The position numbers and the translations under genes were made by a program. From positions 1-64,000 of the forward strand of contig JACMNO010000081.1 of NCBI GenBank assembly GCA_014378485.1: a DNA stretch of 64,000 nt. The letters are read 5' to 3'. Shown piece after piece: positions 26,009-35,955 of this stretch. The first letter of the stretch is position 1, and the number at the start of each line of letters is the position of its first letter. The notes beneath the pieces were generated by a model. That model was given only the letters and a program-made list of their open reading frames with translations. It was not told where the DNA came from and searched no databases. Source of the stretch: Bacteroidia bacterium. GTDB lineage: Bacteria; Bacteroidota; Bacteroidia; B-17B0; Aurantibacillaceae.

Positions 26009-29005
26009 TTAATTCTTAATGAATTTCTTATCGGTGAAGTTTTTTCCTTGTTGAACCCTTATAAAATAAACACCTGTAGCCAGTTCATTTAACGGGATGA
26101 CTATTTTTTGTCCTTCATGTGTTTCATTTGTCAAAACAACCTTACCTAAAACATTAGTGACGGTAACAGTTGTAGTTTCTTTTATTTCATTATTGAAAGA
26201 GACAATAAGTTCTGTTATGGCGGGGTTTGGAGAAATAGTAAAGATTTCAATTTGTGTAATTGATGCAATACCCGTCAAAACATTAAAGTTATTTTTAACA
26301 TTGGATTTAGATTTGCTGATCTGTTGCGCTGTTTTGGCTGTTGCATTGCAACTAAAACCATTACCTATTATCCTGTAAATAGCATTTGGATAGTTTGAAT
26401 ACGCACTGTCCGTTAAAGAAGTTTGATTTCCTGCGCAACTTACAATAACAGACCATGTACCTGTGGCATTATTATCTCTAATCAGATCAAAGGTGGATAT
26501 TGGAGTTAATGGTTGAAACTCTACAACATAAGTGTTCCAGAAAAAGCTGCCGGAACTATTGGTCAAAAAATAAATCGTATTATGATACGGGCTTAAGGCG
26601 CTATAATTACCACATGTATCACGAATTTGTAATTTATAGCGATAAGATGTAATATTTGGATTTCCATTAGCCGGTACTATACTTCTTGCTGTATCAACAA
26701 ACAAACTATAGGCGCTTTGATGTTGGGCACCAATGCGTTTATAGGTGGCTGTGCTTACTTCACGATATACAACAAAACTATCTACATTGTTATATAAGGT
26801 TTTATCCCAGATAATATTGTTATACTGAGACAGTGAGTCAACCGTTACTTCACATATATCAGGGGTTTGAGGAGAGGAGATAGTTACTGAGAAAGTTGCA
26901 GAATTATTGCATCCGTTTGACGCGGTTGCATTTACCGAATACACCGTATTTGAAACAGGCTGCGCATTAATAGTACTGTTTATTACTGAGCCAGGCATCC
27001 AGGTATACGTATTAGCTCCGCTAGCAGTTAGCACATTCGGCGCACTTAAGCATGCCACGCTGCTTCCAGCTATATTAATTATGGGTAGATTTATGACGCC
27101 AACATAGATAGTATTTGTATTACTACAGCCATTAGCATCAATTCCTGATACCGCATAGGTAAAAGATGAAGCTGGCAGAAAAGGAGAACCATCTATAACA
27201 CCATTGCTCCATGAATAAGTGCTTGCACCTGTTCCATTAAGAGTTAAAAAACTCCCGGCGCAAACTGCCGTTGGAGAAGCAATGGCAGAAACATTTGGCA
27301 GTGCATTGATAAAAACAGTGCCAGCAATAACTGAACTTGTACTACAGGCATTTGTACCTGTTACAACAATACTAAATGAAGTGGATGCTGTATAGCTTAC
27401 TGTGCTTGTAGTTCCAGTTGTGGAACTAAAATTTACCCCACTGGCGCCAATAACAGACCAACTATAAGTGACATCAGATTGTGGAGAATTGATAGAAATA
27501 GAAAATGTATTGGACGAATTAGGACAAACAGAATAATTAGCACTGGTAGTCGTAATGGTGGGTGTTCTACAACTGAGCTTAGCTACATATCCATCATTAC
27601 CTCCGTAATTAGTTAATGTTGTTGATCCAAAAGTTGGTGGCCCTGAAACATTATGTACACCAGCCATATAAACATTTCCAAATGCGTCGGTACTCATTCC
27701 TCTAACCCCTTCAGAACTGACGCCTTGCGCATTAAGTCCCCAAAGAATAGATCCTGATGGATTGAATTTAATAACATATAAATCTGTGCTTGTACCAGCT
27801 ATGGTGTTAGTAAAGCTCAACGTTCCATTTGCAACAACAGTTCCCGAATAGGATCCTCCAACATAAATATTGCTACTGGCATCCGCTGCAATTGACCATG
27901 TATCGTCATTTGTTGAATTTCCACTCGTAAAAATTTTTTTGGCCCACTGGAATGTTCCTGCCGAATTGTATTTGGCAATAAATCCATCAGAGCTACCGGA
28001 ATTAGGAAGTGTGGTAGTCCCAATATTTAACGTGGCACCAAAATAATTTCCTGCTATATAACAATTATTACCAGCATCCACAGTTAGTTCAGCAAAACCA
28101 TCACTACTTGAGGTGGATCCACCAGACCTTGCCCATTGAAAAACTCCCGTGTCTGAATATTTAGCCACAAACAAATCCGTATTACCATTGGTAGTGAGAT
28201 TTGTTGTTCCTATTACAGTAGTAGGGGTAGCTGCAGAGGGTGGTGAAAAAGTACCACCAACATATGGGTATTGGTTTGAAGCATCCAATCCTAGATCAAC
28301 ACCAGAATCACTCGAGTTTGCTCCACCAGTTCTGATTGCCCAAGTAGCAGTACCTGAACTGCTTAGTTTAGCTAGAAACATGTCTGTACTTGAACCGGAG
28401 TTGTTAGCGTTTGTAAGTGTAGTTGAGCCTACAAGCATAGTGGGAGACAAAAATCCTCCGGTTATATATAAGCTTGATTGAGTATTTGAATAAATAATTC
28501 CTTCTCCGCTATCAGAATTAAGGCCTCCGAATTTTTTAAGCCATTGAACCGTTCCAAAAGCGTCAAAACATGCAACAAATATATCCTGCGTAGCAGAAGC
28601 TGTATTAGTATTAACAACAGAAAAAGGCGGAATAGTTAAAGTAGGACTGGTAAAAGAACCAATAACATATACTCTCCCATTTGCATCAGAACAAATATCA
28701 TTCAAAAATTCATCAACCGTGCCGCCAATTCGTTGCGCCCAAAGAACATTTCCATTTGCATCATATTTAGAAATAAAAACATCAGTTCCTGTAGTACCCG
28801 CATTATTAATTACTACTGAACCTACGTTAATCGAAGCACTTCCAAAATATCCCCCAACAAATACATTTCCTGCAGGATCATTACATGTCATGTTTCCTCC
28901 ATCTGTACTTGGTCCGCCAAAATCTTTAGCCCATTGCCAGGCTTGCGCAAAACCTTGAATTCCAATAAACAAGCTCATTATAAAAACAATTGAATTTTTT
29001 TTCAT
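26009..29005 (-). CDS. Secreted beta-propeller protein with T9SS type A sorting domain
   Basis: This 998-residue protein has a signal peptide ending FAQA (about residue 22). Roughly seven repeats of 65-75 residues follow in its N-terminal half. Each carries a strand such as DVFISKYDANGNVLWAQRIG and then VYVIGSF or YVGGSY, the SBBP-type beta-propeller pattern. Ig-like segments (for example CSTSSVIAGTVFINALPNV) and a fibronectin-III-like part follow, then a C-terminal type A T9SS domain with ISPNPAITELIVSFNNE, VTNVLGKVV and a KKFIKN end. The protein is therefore probably exported by T9SS and either released or attached to the surface. Its binding target is unknown. Confidence 0.85.
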   Translation of the reverse strand: MKKNSIVFIMSLFIGIQGFAQAWQWAKDFGGPSTDGGNMTCNDPAGNVFVGGYFGSASINVGSVVINNAGTTGTDVFISKYDANGNVLWAQRIGGTVDEFLNDICSDANGRVYVIGSFTSPTLTIPPFSVVNTNTASATQDIFVACFDAFGTVQWLKKFGGLNSDSGEGIIYSNTQSSLYITGGFLSPTMLVGSTTLTNANNSGSSTDMFLAKLSSSGTATWAIRTGGANSSDSGVDLGLDASNQYPYVGGTFSPPSAATPTTVIGTTNLTTNGNTDLFVAKYSDTGVFQWARSGGSTSSSDGFAELTVDAGNNCYIAGNYFGATLNIGTTTLPNSGSSDGFIAKYNSAGTFQWAKKIFTSGNSTNDDTWSIAADASSNIYVGGSYSGTVVANGTLSFTNTIAGTSTDLYVIKFNPSGSILWGLNAQGVSSEGVRGMSTDAFGNVYMAGVHNVSGPPTFGSTTLTNYGGNDGYVAKLSCRTPTITTTSANYSVCPNSSNTFSISINSPQSDVTYSWSVIGASGVNFSSTTGTTSTVSYTASTSFSIVVTGTNACSTSSVIAGTVFINALPNVSAIASPTAVCAGSFLTLNGTGASTYSWSNGVIDGSPFLPASSFTYAVSGIDANGCSNTNTIYVGVINLPIINIAGSSVACLSAPNVLTASGANTYTWMPGSVINSTINAQPVSNTVYSVNATASNGCNNSATFSVTISSPQTPDICEVTVDSLSQYNNIIWDKTLYNNVDSFVVYREVSTATYKRIGAQHQSAYSLFVDTARSIVPANGNPNITSYRYKLQIRDTCGNYSALSPYHNTIYFLTNSSGSFFWNTYVVEFQPLTPISTFDLIRDNNATGTWSVIVSCAGNQTSLTDSAYSNYPNAIYRIIGNGFSCNATAKTAQQISKSKSNVKNNFNVLTGIASITQIEIFTISPNPAITELIVSFNNEIKETTTVTVTNVLGKVVLTNETHEGQKIVIPLNELATGVYFIRVQQGKNFTDKKFIKN

Positions 29006-29133
29006 ATTTAAATTTTAAAAAATAGTAAGTAAAGATATAATAATTTTTGGATCATGATTGTTAAAAATGGATTATTTACTCCGATGAAACAATCAATTAA
29101 ATAGATGAAAACAAGCTTAGTATGGTTAAAATC

Positions 29134-29838
29134 CTAATAAGGAATTATAGCAATCCCTATAGAAAAAGGATTAATTCCTTTAGGGCCATACTCTTTAAAC
29201 ACTTCACTAAAATAATAACTGGCCGTTAAACATATTTGTTCTACACCAACTCTAAAAACAACGCCGTAGCGCAATGGGTTTACATTTTTAATATTATATA
29301 AACGAATGCGTCCATCAGCATCATCGCTCTTTATAAAATTGGAGATCACATATCCCACCTTTGCTCCCAACATCAGTTTAAAAACACGAGTAGTTTTGGT
29401 TCTGAACCTCAGTTCTAAAGGTATTTCAAAACTCCTCTCGTTATAACGATTGGCTATATACGGAGTTGTTTTTGGCTCAAGAACTGTTGCTACATGATGC
29501 TTTGAACTATCCATCTGATAAACGAAATTTGCATTTGAACTGTAGTTGTGGCTATAAAAACCCAAACCGTAACCAAAGCTAAAATTAGAATTAGAAATTG
29601 GCTTGTCAAAAAGTGTATAAAAACCAAAGCCAACGCATTTCCAATCAGTTTTAATCGTGGATGGGGCACCTAACCAACCGGTATAATTCGCTTCAAAAAT
29701 AAGCCTATCTTTTGGGTCTGATTTATAATTTTTGACGTCGAATTCTGAAAGAACTTTTTTGAGTTTAGATGTGTCTTTTTGCGCTTGCAAATGAAAGCAA
29801 CTAACTACGACACATAAACTATAAATTGTTTTTTTCAT
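29134..29838 (-). CDS. Putative outer-membrane beta-barrel protein
   Basis: This 234-residue protein begins with a signal peptide (MKKTIYSLCVVVSCFHLQAQ). The rest is alternating aromatic and glycine strands, for example FGFYTLFDKPISNSNFSFGYGLGF and LMLGAKVGYVI. The final strand ISIGIAIIPY is aromatic, as in the small eight- to ten-stranded barrels (PorT/OMP_b-brl-like) found in Bacteroidota. There is no lipobox and no recognised ligand motif. A -7-like element stands just upstream at 29849-29856. It lies alone between a T9SS cargo gene and clpX. The function is unknown. Confidence 0.7.
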   Translation of the reverse strand: MKKTIYSLCVVVSCFHLQAQKDTSKLKKVLSEFDVKNYKSDPKDRLIFEANYTGWLGAPSTIKTDWKCVGFGFYTLFDKPISNSNFSFGYGLGFYSHNYSSNANFVYQMDSSKHHVATVLEPKTTPYIANRYNERSFEIPLELRFRTKTTRVFKLMLGAKVGYVISNFIKSDDADGRIRLYNIKNVNPLRYGVVFRVGVEQICLTASYYFSEVFKEYGPKGINPFSIGIAIIPY

Positions 29839-29848
29839 TATTGGTTAC

Positions 29849-29856
29849 CAAAAGTA
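29849..29856 (-). promoter_or_regulatory. Putative -7 promoter element for the beta-barrel gene
   Basis: The minus strand reads TACTTTTG, an exact TAnnTTTG match, ten bases before the ATG, giving an almost leaderless message. Confidence 0.35.
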
Positions 29857-29923
29857 AATGCTTTTTTGGAGATAAAAAACTTTAAAATTTCACAAAATCA
29901 CTGGAATTGGGGTGTGTTTTACT

Positions 29924-29931
29924 TATCTTTG
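29924..29931 (+). promoter_or_regulatory. Putative -7 promoter element for clpX
   Basis: TATCTTTG matches TAnnTTTG and ends 19 bases before ATG 29951. This argues against the upstream in-frame ATG at 29912 as the start, because it would precede the promoter. A TTG at 29907 is too near to be the usual -33 element. Confidence 0.5.
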
Positions 29932-29950
29932 TTTTCCAAATTTTAAATTA

Positions 29951-31192
29951 ATGGCTAAAGCAGGTCCTATTGTTTGCTCTTTTTGCGGACGAGACAAAAA
30001 AGAAGTAAAGGTTTTAATTGCAGGTGTTACAGGTCACATTTGTGACCAATGTATTTCACAAGCATTTAAAATTGTAAATGAAGAAGCGGGTGCGCAAGGA
30101 AACCAACAAGTACAACATGCCTTAAATGTTTTAAAGCCACATGCGATTAAAAAGCATTTGGACGAATATATTATTGGTCAGGATGAAGCAAAAAAGATTT
30201 TAAGCGTAGCGGTTTACAATCATTTTAAACGCATTGCCCATGTTGCAGATAAGAAAGAAGAAATTGAAATTGATAAATCCAATGTTATTTTAGTTGGAGA
30301 AACAGGGACCGGAAAAACATTAATGGCCCGCACCATCGCTAAATTATTAAATGTTCCTTTTTGTATTGCCGATGCTACTGTTTTAACAGAAGCCGGTTAT
30401 GTTGGAGAAGATGTAGAAAATGTTTTGACCCGTTTATTGCAGGCTGCTGATTATGATGTGCCAAGCGCCGAAAGAGGCATCGTATTTATTGATGAGATTG
30501 ATAAGATTGCACGCAAAAGTGATAACCCTTCAATTACCCGCGATGTAAGCGGTGAAGGTGTTCAACAAGCGATGCTTAAATTATTGGAGGGCTCTGTTGT
30601 GAACGTGCCGCCACAAGGTGGAAGAAAACATCCGGATGCAAAAATGATTCAGGTGAATACGCGCAACATTTTATTTATTTGCGGCGGAGCTTTTGACGGT
30701 ATTGATAAAAAAATCGCACAGCGTTTAAATACACAGGCCGTTGGTTATTCGGCATCAGTTGCGGCAGATGAAATTGACAAATCAAATTTATTACAATACG
30801 TTTCTCCGCAGGATCTTAAATCGTTTGGTTTAATCCCCGAATTAATAGGGCGTTTGCCTGTTTTAACTTATTTAAAGCCGTTAGACAGGGCTACATTAAG
30901 ATCCATATTAACTGAGCCGAAAAACGCTTTAGTAAAACAATACCAGCACTTGTTTAAAATGGAAGGTATTAAACTGGAGTTTGATGAAGATGTGCTGAAC
31001 CTCATCGTTGATAAAGCTTTGGAATTTAAATTGGGTGCTCGTGGATTACGCGGTATTTGTGAATCCATTATGGTGGATATCATGTTTGACACACCAAGTG
31101 AAGAAAAAGGTTCCAAACATTTAACCATTACTTTGGATTACGCGCTGGATAAATTAAAAACTGCCCGCTTAACTCAGTTACACGTGGCATAA
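29951..31192 (+). CDS. clpX: ATP-dependent Clp protease ATP-binding subunit ClpX
   Basis: I chose ATG 29951 (413 residues), which begins [13 protein letters not shown]. The zinc-binding domain has C9, C12, C31 and C34. The AAA+ module shows Walker A GETGTGKT (116-123), Walker [11 protein letters not shown], and sensor/arginine regions including [13 protein letters not shown], with a small C-terminal domain [13 protein letters not shown]. ClpX unfolds tagged substrates and feeds them to ClpP in the cytosol. No clpP is in this window. The length is normal. A strong hairpin terminator follows. Confidence 0.97.
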   Translation: MAKAGPIVCSFCGRDKKEVKVLIAGVTGHICDQCISQAFKIVNEEAGAQGNQQVQHALNVLKPHAIKKHLDEYIIGQDEAKKILSVAVYNHFKRIAHVADKKEEIEIDKSNVILVGETGTGKTLMARTIAKLLNVPFCIADATVLTEAGYVGEDVENVLTRLLQAADYDVPSAERGIVFIDEIDKIARKSDNPSITRDVSGEGVQQAMLKLLEGSVVNVPPQGGRKHPDAKMIQVNTRNILFICGGAFDGIDKKIAQRLNTQAVGYSASVAADEIDKSNLLQYVSPQDLKSFGLIPELIGRLPVLTYLKPLDRATLRSILTEPKNALVKQYQHLFKMEGIKLEFDEDVLNLIVDKALEFKLGARGLRGICESIMVDIMFDTPSEEKGSKHLTITLDYALDKLKTARLTQLHVA

Positions 31193-31208
31193 TTATTTTT
31201 AATAAAAT

Positions 31209-31245
31209 AAAAAGAGCATCTTAATAATTTTAAGATGCTCTTTTT
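31209..31245. terminator. Bidirectional terminator between clpX and desaturase
   Basis: A perfect 15-bp stem, AAAAAGAGCATCTTA at 31209-31223 with TAAGATGCTCTTTTT at 31231-31245, encloses a seven-base loop. The T-rich flank on both strands suits two convergent genes, clpX and the desaturase. Confidence 0.9.
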
Positions 31246-31272
31246 ATTTACAAAGAAATATTATTAAGCAGG

Positions 31273-31998
31273 CTATCTAACCAACTTAATGACCCGTATT
31301 TTATCCAAAAATAAAATGATAGGATAGGTTGGGTCGATTTCGTACCACTTGGCTGCAAAGTTAGGTCTTGCCCCGGCATGGTGATGATTGTTTTGAAACA
31401 ATTCTCCCATCATTAATATATCCCAAAATAACGTGTTTTTTGATTTATCTCCCGATTCAAAATTACGGTAGCCATATTTATGTCCAGCCCAATTAACTAT
31501 AGCTCCATGAATTGGTCCGATTAAAAAGTGGATCGGCAAAAACAAATACATCCACCAGTGAGTTGCAAAGGCTACATAAAATGCAGTGTAAGCTACTCCA
31601 AAAGCAATACGTGTGTACCAGCTATCGGCTATTTTATCAATAGCGGGATATTCAGGAAAATTACGGTCAAATTTTTCATCAACAACCACGCGTTTATTTA
31701 ACACATCATTATAAATTACTTTAGTGTGCATCATCATGGCAAAGGCATCTTTAAAACTGTGAGGTGTGTGCGGATCTTTTTCTGTATCGCTATATGCGTG
31801 ATGCATGCGGTGAAGTATGGCATAAGCTCTTGCATTTAAATATGAAGAGCCTTGTGTAACCCAGGCAAAAATATAGAAAAATTTTTCCCAGAATTTATTC
31901 ATAGTAAACATTTTATGTGCGGCGTATCTGTGTAAATAAAATGTTTGTCCGAATAAAGAAAGGTACCAGTGAAGTATTAAGAATATGAGTATGGCCAT
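31273..31998 (-). CDS. Membrane fatty-acid (acyl-CoA/acyl-lipid) desaturase
   Basis: This 241-residue membrane protein has the three histidine boxes of di-iron desaturases: HRYAAH (23-28), HRMHH (63-67) and NNHHH in ELFQNNHHHAGARPN near residue 200. Four helices sit around them. It would introduce a double bond into a fatty acyl chain, using oxygen and electrons from a partner. It is slightly shorter than many family members at the N-terminus, but the first histidine box is intact. The gene is isolated, with a terminator towards clpX. A role in cold adaptation of membranes is plausible but only inferred. Confidence 0.88.
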   Translation of the reverse strand: MAILIFLILHWYLSLFGQTFYLHRYAAHKMFTMNKFWEKFFYIFAWVTQGSSYLNARAYAILHRMHHAYSDTEKDPHTPHSFKDAFAMMMHTKVIYNDVLNKRVVVDEKFDRNFPEYPAIDKIADSWYTRIAFGVAYTAFYVAFATHWWMYLFLPIHFLIGPIHGAIVNWAGHKYGYRNFESGDKSKNTLFWDILMMGELFQNNHHHAGARPNFAAKWYEIDPTYPIILFLDKIRVIKLVR

Positions 31999-32115
31999 TT
32001 GAGTTTTTTTAATTTAGTTGTTGTAAATATCGGGATATTAAGTGACTATTAATAGTTGTCTAATCGAAAACCAATGTTAAAACAATCTAAATAATAAAAA
32101 GTTTCAAATAATAAA

Positions 32116-32144
32116 AAAAACCTTCACAAATTGCAAAGGTTTTT
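32116..32144 (-). terminator. Terminator of the ATP synthase operon
   Basis: On the minus strand AAAAACCTT (rc of 32136-32144) pairs with AAGGTTTTT across an 11-base loop and runs into eight T. It lies just after the atpG stop. Confidence 0.8.
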
Positions 32145-32164
32145 AGGTTTAAGTTTTTTTGTTT

Positions 32165-33043
32165 TTATCCGTTTAATGCTTCGGCTCCGGCAACAATTTC
32201 CAGAATCTCTGTTGTAATAGCAGTTTGACGGGCTTTGTTATAACTAATCTTCAGATCACGCAACATATCTTTAGCGTTATCAGTTGCTTTGTGCATAGCC
32301 GTCATACGGGCACCATGTTCTGAAGCAAAAGAATCCAATAAGGCTTTGTAAAACTGAGTTTTTAAAGAGCGCGGGATCAGATCTTCCAGGATAAATTCTT
32401 TGTTTGGTTCAAAGATGTAATCCGTAGCACTTCCTCCTCCTACAGTTTTAGTAGATACAACCGGTAAAAACTGCTCTGCCTGAACAATTTGTACTGCTGC
32501 ATTTTTAAACTGATTGTAAACTAAAATAACTTTATCAAATTGTTTGGATACAAAAACCTCCATGATCTTTTCAGCAATGGGAGCAACCGTATCATATTTC
32601 AAATTATCAAACACTTCATTCAAGCCATGAGGCAAATCTGTTCCATGTATACTGTGATCTGTGCGTTTAAATGCATCGTTTGCTTTTTTTCCAATACTGA
32701 TTACAGAAACGTTACTCCCGGCATAGTCATTTTTAATTAAGCTCCATGCCTTTTTTATCGCATTGGCATTAAACCCTCCTGCTAAACCACGGTTTGAAGA
32801 AATAACAATTAATAAAACATTTTTGTCATTTGATTCACGGGCATATGTATTTTCAGATGTATCCAGACTTGAGCTTACATTTTGCAAAATTTCCTGCAAT
32901 TTATTAGCGTATGGTCTCATCTGCGTAATTGCATCCTGCGCTCGTTTCAATTTTGCAGCACTTACCATTTTCATGGCACTTGTGATTTGCATGGTTGAAC
33001 CAACTGATACAATTCTATTTCTTACTTCTTTTAAATTTGGCAT
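32165..33043 (-). CDS. atpG: ATP synthase F1 subunit gamma
   Basis: This 292-residue protein starts MPNLKEVRNRIVSVGSTMQITSAMKMVSAAKLKRA, the conserved N-terminal helix of the rotor shaft, and ends TAITTEILEIVAGAEAL, the conserved C-terminal helix. SSNRGLAGGFNANAIK marks the central domain. It forms the rotating stalk of F1. It is the last gene of the operon, 82 bases after atpA, and is followed by a terminator. Its length is typical of the family. Confidence 0.96.
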   Translation of the reverse strand: MPNLKEVRNRIVSVGSTMQITSAMKMVSAAKLKRAQDAITQMRPYANKLQEILQNVSSSLDTSENTYARESNDKNVLLIVISSNRGLAGGFNANAIKKAWSLIKNDYAGSNVSVISIGKKANDAFKRTDHSIHGTDLPHGLNEVFDNLKYDTVAPIAEKIMEVFVSKQFDKVILVYNQFKNAAVQIVQAEQFLPVVSTKTVGGGSATDYIFEPNKEFILEDLIPRSLKTQFYKALLDSFASEHGARMTAMHKATDNAKDMLRDLKISYNKARQTAITTEILEIVAGAEALNG

Positions 33044-33125
33044 CTTATTGAAATTTTAAATAATAAATTTTAAATATTGACTTAACCCTATTTAAAATTT
33101 AGCATTTACCATTTAACATTTCTTT

Positions 33126-34700
33126 TTAGTACTTAGTCGATAACTCTTTTGCAGTGGCCTCTAATACGCTAGTAATTGAATCATCAAATTTACCTGCTTT
33201 TAAAGCGTCAAGCTGTTCCTTGTGCTTGCGTTCACAATGATCAAGAAATTCTTTTTCAAATTCTTTAACCTTATTTACAGGAATGTTACGTAATAAGTTT
33301 TTAGTTCCTAAATAAATGATCGCTATTTGTTGTTCAACGCGTAGTGGCGAAGCGTTAGCTTGTTTCAAAATTTCCACGTTACGCGCACCTTTATCTAATA
33401 CTGATTTTGTAGCAGCATCCAAATCAGATCCAAATTTTGAGAACGCCTCTAACTCACGGTATTGTGCCTGATCTAATTTTAAAGTACCTGCTACTTTTTT
33501 CATTGATTTAATCTGAGCATTACCTCCAACACGAGATACCGAAATACCTACGTTAATTGCCGGACGAACACCTGAGTTAAATAAATTTGTTTCTAAGAAT
33601 ATTTGACCATCTGTAATAGAAATTACGTTGGTTGGAATATAGGCTGAAACGTCACCTGCCTGTGTTTCAATAATCGGTAAAGCGGTTAATGATCCTCCAC
33701 CTTTTACAATGGGTCTTAAGGATTCAGGAAGATCATTCATACTCTTAGCTATCTCATCTGAAGCATTAATCTTAGCGGCACGCTCTAATAATCTACTGTG
33801 AAGGTAGAAAACATCACCGGGATATGCCTCACGTCCAGGAGGACGACGTAATAGTAAAGAAACCTCACGGTAAGCAACTGCTTGTTTGGATAAATCATCA
33901 TAAACAATTAAAGCAGGACGACCAGTGTCTCTAAAAAATTCTCCTACTGCAGCGCCAGCAAATGGTGCGTAAAATTGCATTGGAGCAGGATCCGAAGCGT
34001 TAGCTGCAACTACTACTGTGTAAGCCATTGCACCGTTCTCTTCTAGAGTACGAACAACATTCGCAACGGTAGAACCTTTTTGAGCAATCGCAACATATAT
34101 ACAGTATACAGGTTTTCCTGCATCATAAAATTCTTTTTGGTTAATGATCGTATCTAACGCAACAGTTGTTTTACCTGTCTGACGGTCACCAATAATTAAC
34201 TCTCGTTGTCCACGTCCGATAGGAATCATCGCATCAATTGCTTTGATACCTGTTTGTAATGGCTCAGCAACCGGCTGACGATAAATTACACCCGGAGCTT
34301 TACGCTCTAAAGGTAATTCATAAGTAACGCCTTGAATTGGTCCTTTACCATCTATCGGATTTCCTAAAGTATCAATAACACGGCCTAACATACCTTCACC
34401 AACGTTAATTGATGCAATACGTCCGGTACGTTTTACGGATGAACCTTCACTGATTCCAGTACTTGCGCCTAATAATACAGCACCCACGTTATCTTCTTCT
34501 AAGTTTAGAACGATTCCCTGTAAACCTGTTTCAAATTCAATCAACTCACCTGATTGAACTTTTGATAAACCGTAAATACGGGCGATACCATCACCTACCT
34601 GTAATACAGATCCAACTTCTTCTAATTCCGATTCCGATTTGAAACCTGATAACTGTTGTCTTAAAATTGCAGATACTTCTGCTGGTTTTACTTCTGCCAT
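33126..34700 (-). CDS. atpA: ATP synthase F1 subunit alpha
   Basis: This 524-residue protein has the subunit alpha features: P-loop GDRQTGKTT, the alpha-type [20 protein letters not shown] segment with [21 protein letters not shown], and a C-terminal helical domain. Alpha is the non-catalytic nucleotide-binding subunit of the F1 head. The gene starts 19 bases after the stop of an inserted lipoprotein gene; normally atpA follows atpH directly. Sequence and length are ordinary. Confidence 0.97.
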   Translation of the reverse strand: MAEVKPAEVSAILRQQLSGFKSESELEEVGSVLQVGDGIARIYGLSKVQSGELIEFETGLQGIVLNLEEDNVGAVLLGASTGISEGSSVKRTGRIASINVGEGMLGRVIDTLGNPIDGKGPIQGVTYELPLERKAPGVIYRQPVAEPLQTGIKAIDAMIPIGRGQRELIIGDRQTGKTTVALDTIINQKEFYDAGKPVYCIYVAIAQKGSTVANVVRTLEENGAMAYTVVVAANASDPAPMQFYAPFAGAAVGEFFRDTGRPALIVYDDLSKQAVAYREVSLLLRRPPGREAYPGDVFYLHSRLLERAAKINASDEIAKSMNDLPESLRPIVKGGGSLTALPIIETQAGDVSAYIPTNVISITDGQIFLETNLFNSGVRPAINVGISVSRVGGNAQIKSMKKVAGTLKLDQAQYRELEAFSKFGSDLDAATKSVLDKGARNVEILKQANASPLRVEQQIAIIYLGTKNLLRNIPVNKVKEFEKEFLDHCERKHKEQLDALKAGKFDDSITSVLEATAKELSTKY

Positions 34701-34719
34701 TTGTTATTTATTTAATTTT

Positions 34720-35412
34720 TTAATTACAAACTGAAAAAATTGCACTTCCGTTACTTACATAAAAACTATCAACAGGTGAACCTGATGATAGATAATACAT
34801 CCAACAATTAAAATTAGCTTTTACTTTTAATCTTGGATATGTTGCTTGATAATTATATCCAACAGTATCAATAATGTTAAAATTTACAGTGCTTGAGTTT
34901 GTCTGATTAAATGAATTTTCTCCATTTTCAGAAGACCACATAGAACCATCTGGGTTAAAAACATATAATGCAAATCCATCATTTGCATAATTATCTGAGT
35001 AACTATGATTACCAATAGAATAGGCATTTTTTAAATCCTGTAAAGTTAAATAGTACCCAACAGTATTTGAAACATATCCTCTATTCTTTATTCTGAAATA
35101 TTGGCTATTGTTTTTATATAAATTTGTTTCAAAGTGTATCTTTCTTAAAGGAGCAGCGCTAGTTAAAGAATAGCTTCCTGTAGAACAGTTTGAACTTGCA
35201 GTTAATGTATTTGTAGTATTAACAATTACACTACCGAATGAAAACGATACCATTTCGGTAGTTGTTGCATTAAATGTATTAGTGTTCACTGTTATTGTAT
35301 TAGTCACATTCCCAGTTGTAGAAGCAGGGGCCTGTGTAGTATCCTCCTTCTTTTTACAAGAAAAAAGAGTTGCTATAGCCACTGTTATTAAAATACAAGA
35401 AATACGATTCAT
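34720..35412 (-). CDS. Lipoprotein of unknown function inserted in the ATP synthase operon
   Basis: This 230-residue protein has a lipoprotein signal, MNRISCILITVAIATLFSC, with Cys19 the likely lipidated residue, then KKKEDTTQ and a Thr/Asn-rich linker (about 25-65). The rest is beta-strand-like with many aromatic and asparagine residues (FRIKNRGYVSNTVGYYLTLQDL and SMWSSENGENSFNQTNSS). I recognise no domain. It is co-directional with the ATP synthase genes, beginning one base after the atpH stop and ending 19 bases before the atpA start. It has no visible link to ATP synthesis. No repeats or mobile-element remains flank it. Base use looks like its neighbours. Confidence 0.85.
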   Translation of the reverse strand: MNRISCILITVAIATLFSCKKKEDTTQAPASTTGNVTNTITVNTNTFNATTTEMVSFSFGSVIVNTTNTLTASSNCSTGSYSLTSAAPLRKIHFETNLYKNNSQYFRIKNRGYVSNTVGYYLTLQDLKNAYSIGNHSYSDNYANDGFALYVFNPDGSMWSSENGENSFNQTNSSTVNFNIIDTVGYNYQATYPRLKVKANFNCWMYYLSSGSPVDSFYVSNGSAIFSVCN

Positions 35413-35413
35413 T

Positions 35414-35953
35414 TTAATTTAATGCTTTGTTTGTTAGTTCTTTTTTCAGGTTTAATAACTGACGGGCTACAGATTTATCCAATTGCTTATCGCCAATTTT
35501 CAAAATAAATCCTCCGATAATATTAGCATCTACTTTCTCAACCAATTCAACTTCCCCATTCAACTGAGATTTTACCAGATCCAATGCTTTTTGCCTTGTT
35601 GCAGCATCTAAACCATTAGCTGATGTAACTATTGCCGTTAATATATTTTTGTGAATACGGTATTGTTCAATAAAGCTCGTTGCCATTTCAGGAATTACTG
35701 ATTCTCTTCTTTTAGAAGCTACAATCGTTAAAAAACCTGAGGTGATTTCATTAAACTTGCCATCAAAAACTACTTTAAGTGTAGCAATTTTTTTATCTGA
35801 TTTAATGATTGGGCTATTCAAAAAATTAATGAATTCCCTTGAGTTTTCGCAAACTTCTTTTACCTGCAGCATATCAGCATAAACAGCCTCTAGCTGGCCT
35901 TTTTCAACTGACAGGTCAAGTAATGATTTAGCGTATCTTGATGCAACTATCAT
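35414..35953 (-). CDS. atpH: ATP synthase F1 subunit delta
   Basis: This 179-residue protein has the delta/OSCP pattern: SRYAKSLLDLSVEKGQLEAVYADM at the N-terminus and the conserved C-terminal segment EKVDANIIGGFILKIGDKQLDKSV. It joins the peripheral stalk to F1. It begins two bases after the atpF stop. Normal in length. Confidence 0.95.
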   Translation of the reverse strand: MIVASRYAKSLLDLSVEKGQLEAVYADMLQVKEVCENSREFINFLNSPIIKSDKKIATLKVVFDGKFNEITSGFLTIVASKRRESVIPEMATSFIEQYRIHKNILTAIVTSANGLDAATRQKALDLVKSQLNGEVELVEKVDANIIGGFILKIGDKQLDKSVARQLLNLKKELTNKALN

Positions 35954-35955
35954 GA

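Noticed and set aside
28149..28481. A 110-codon open frame on the plus strand inside the beta-propeller gene.
   Set aside because: It lies antisense to a well-supported coding sequence with clear T9SS domains and has no recognisable motif.
29912..29950. Upstream in-frame start for clpX.
   Set aside because: It precedes a good -7 promoter motif at 29924, and [13 protein letters not shown] at 29951 fits the zinc-domain start.
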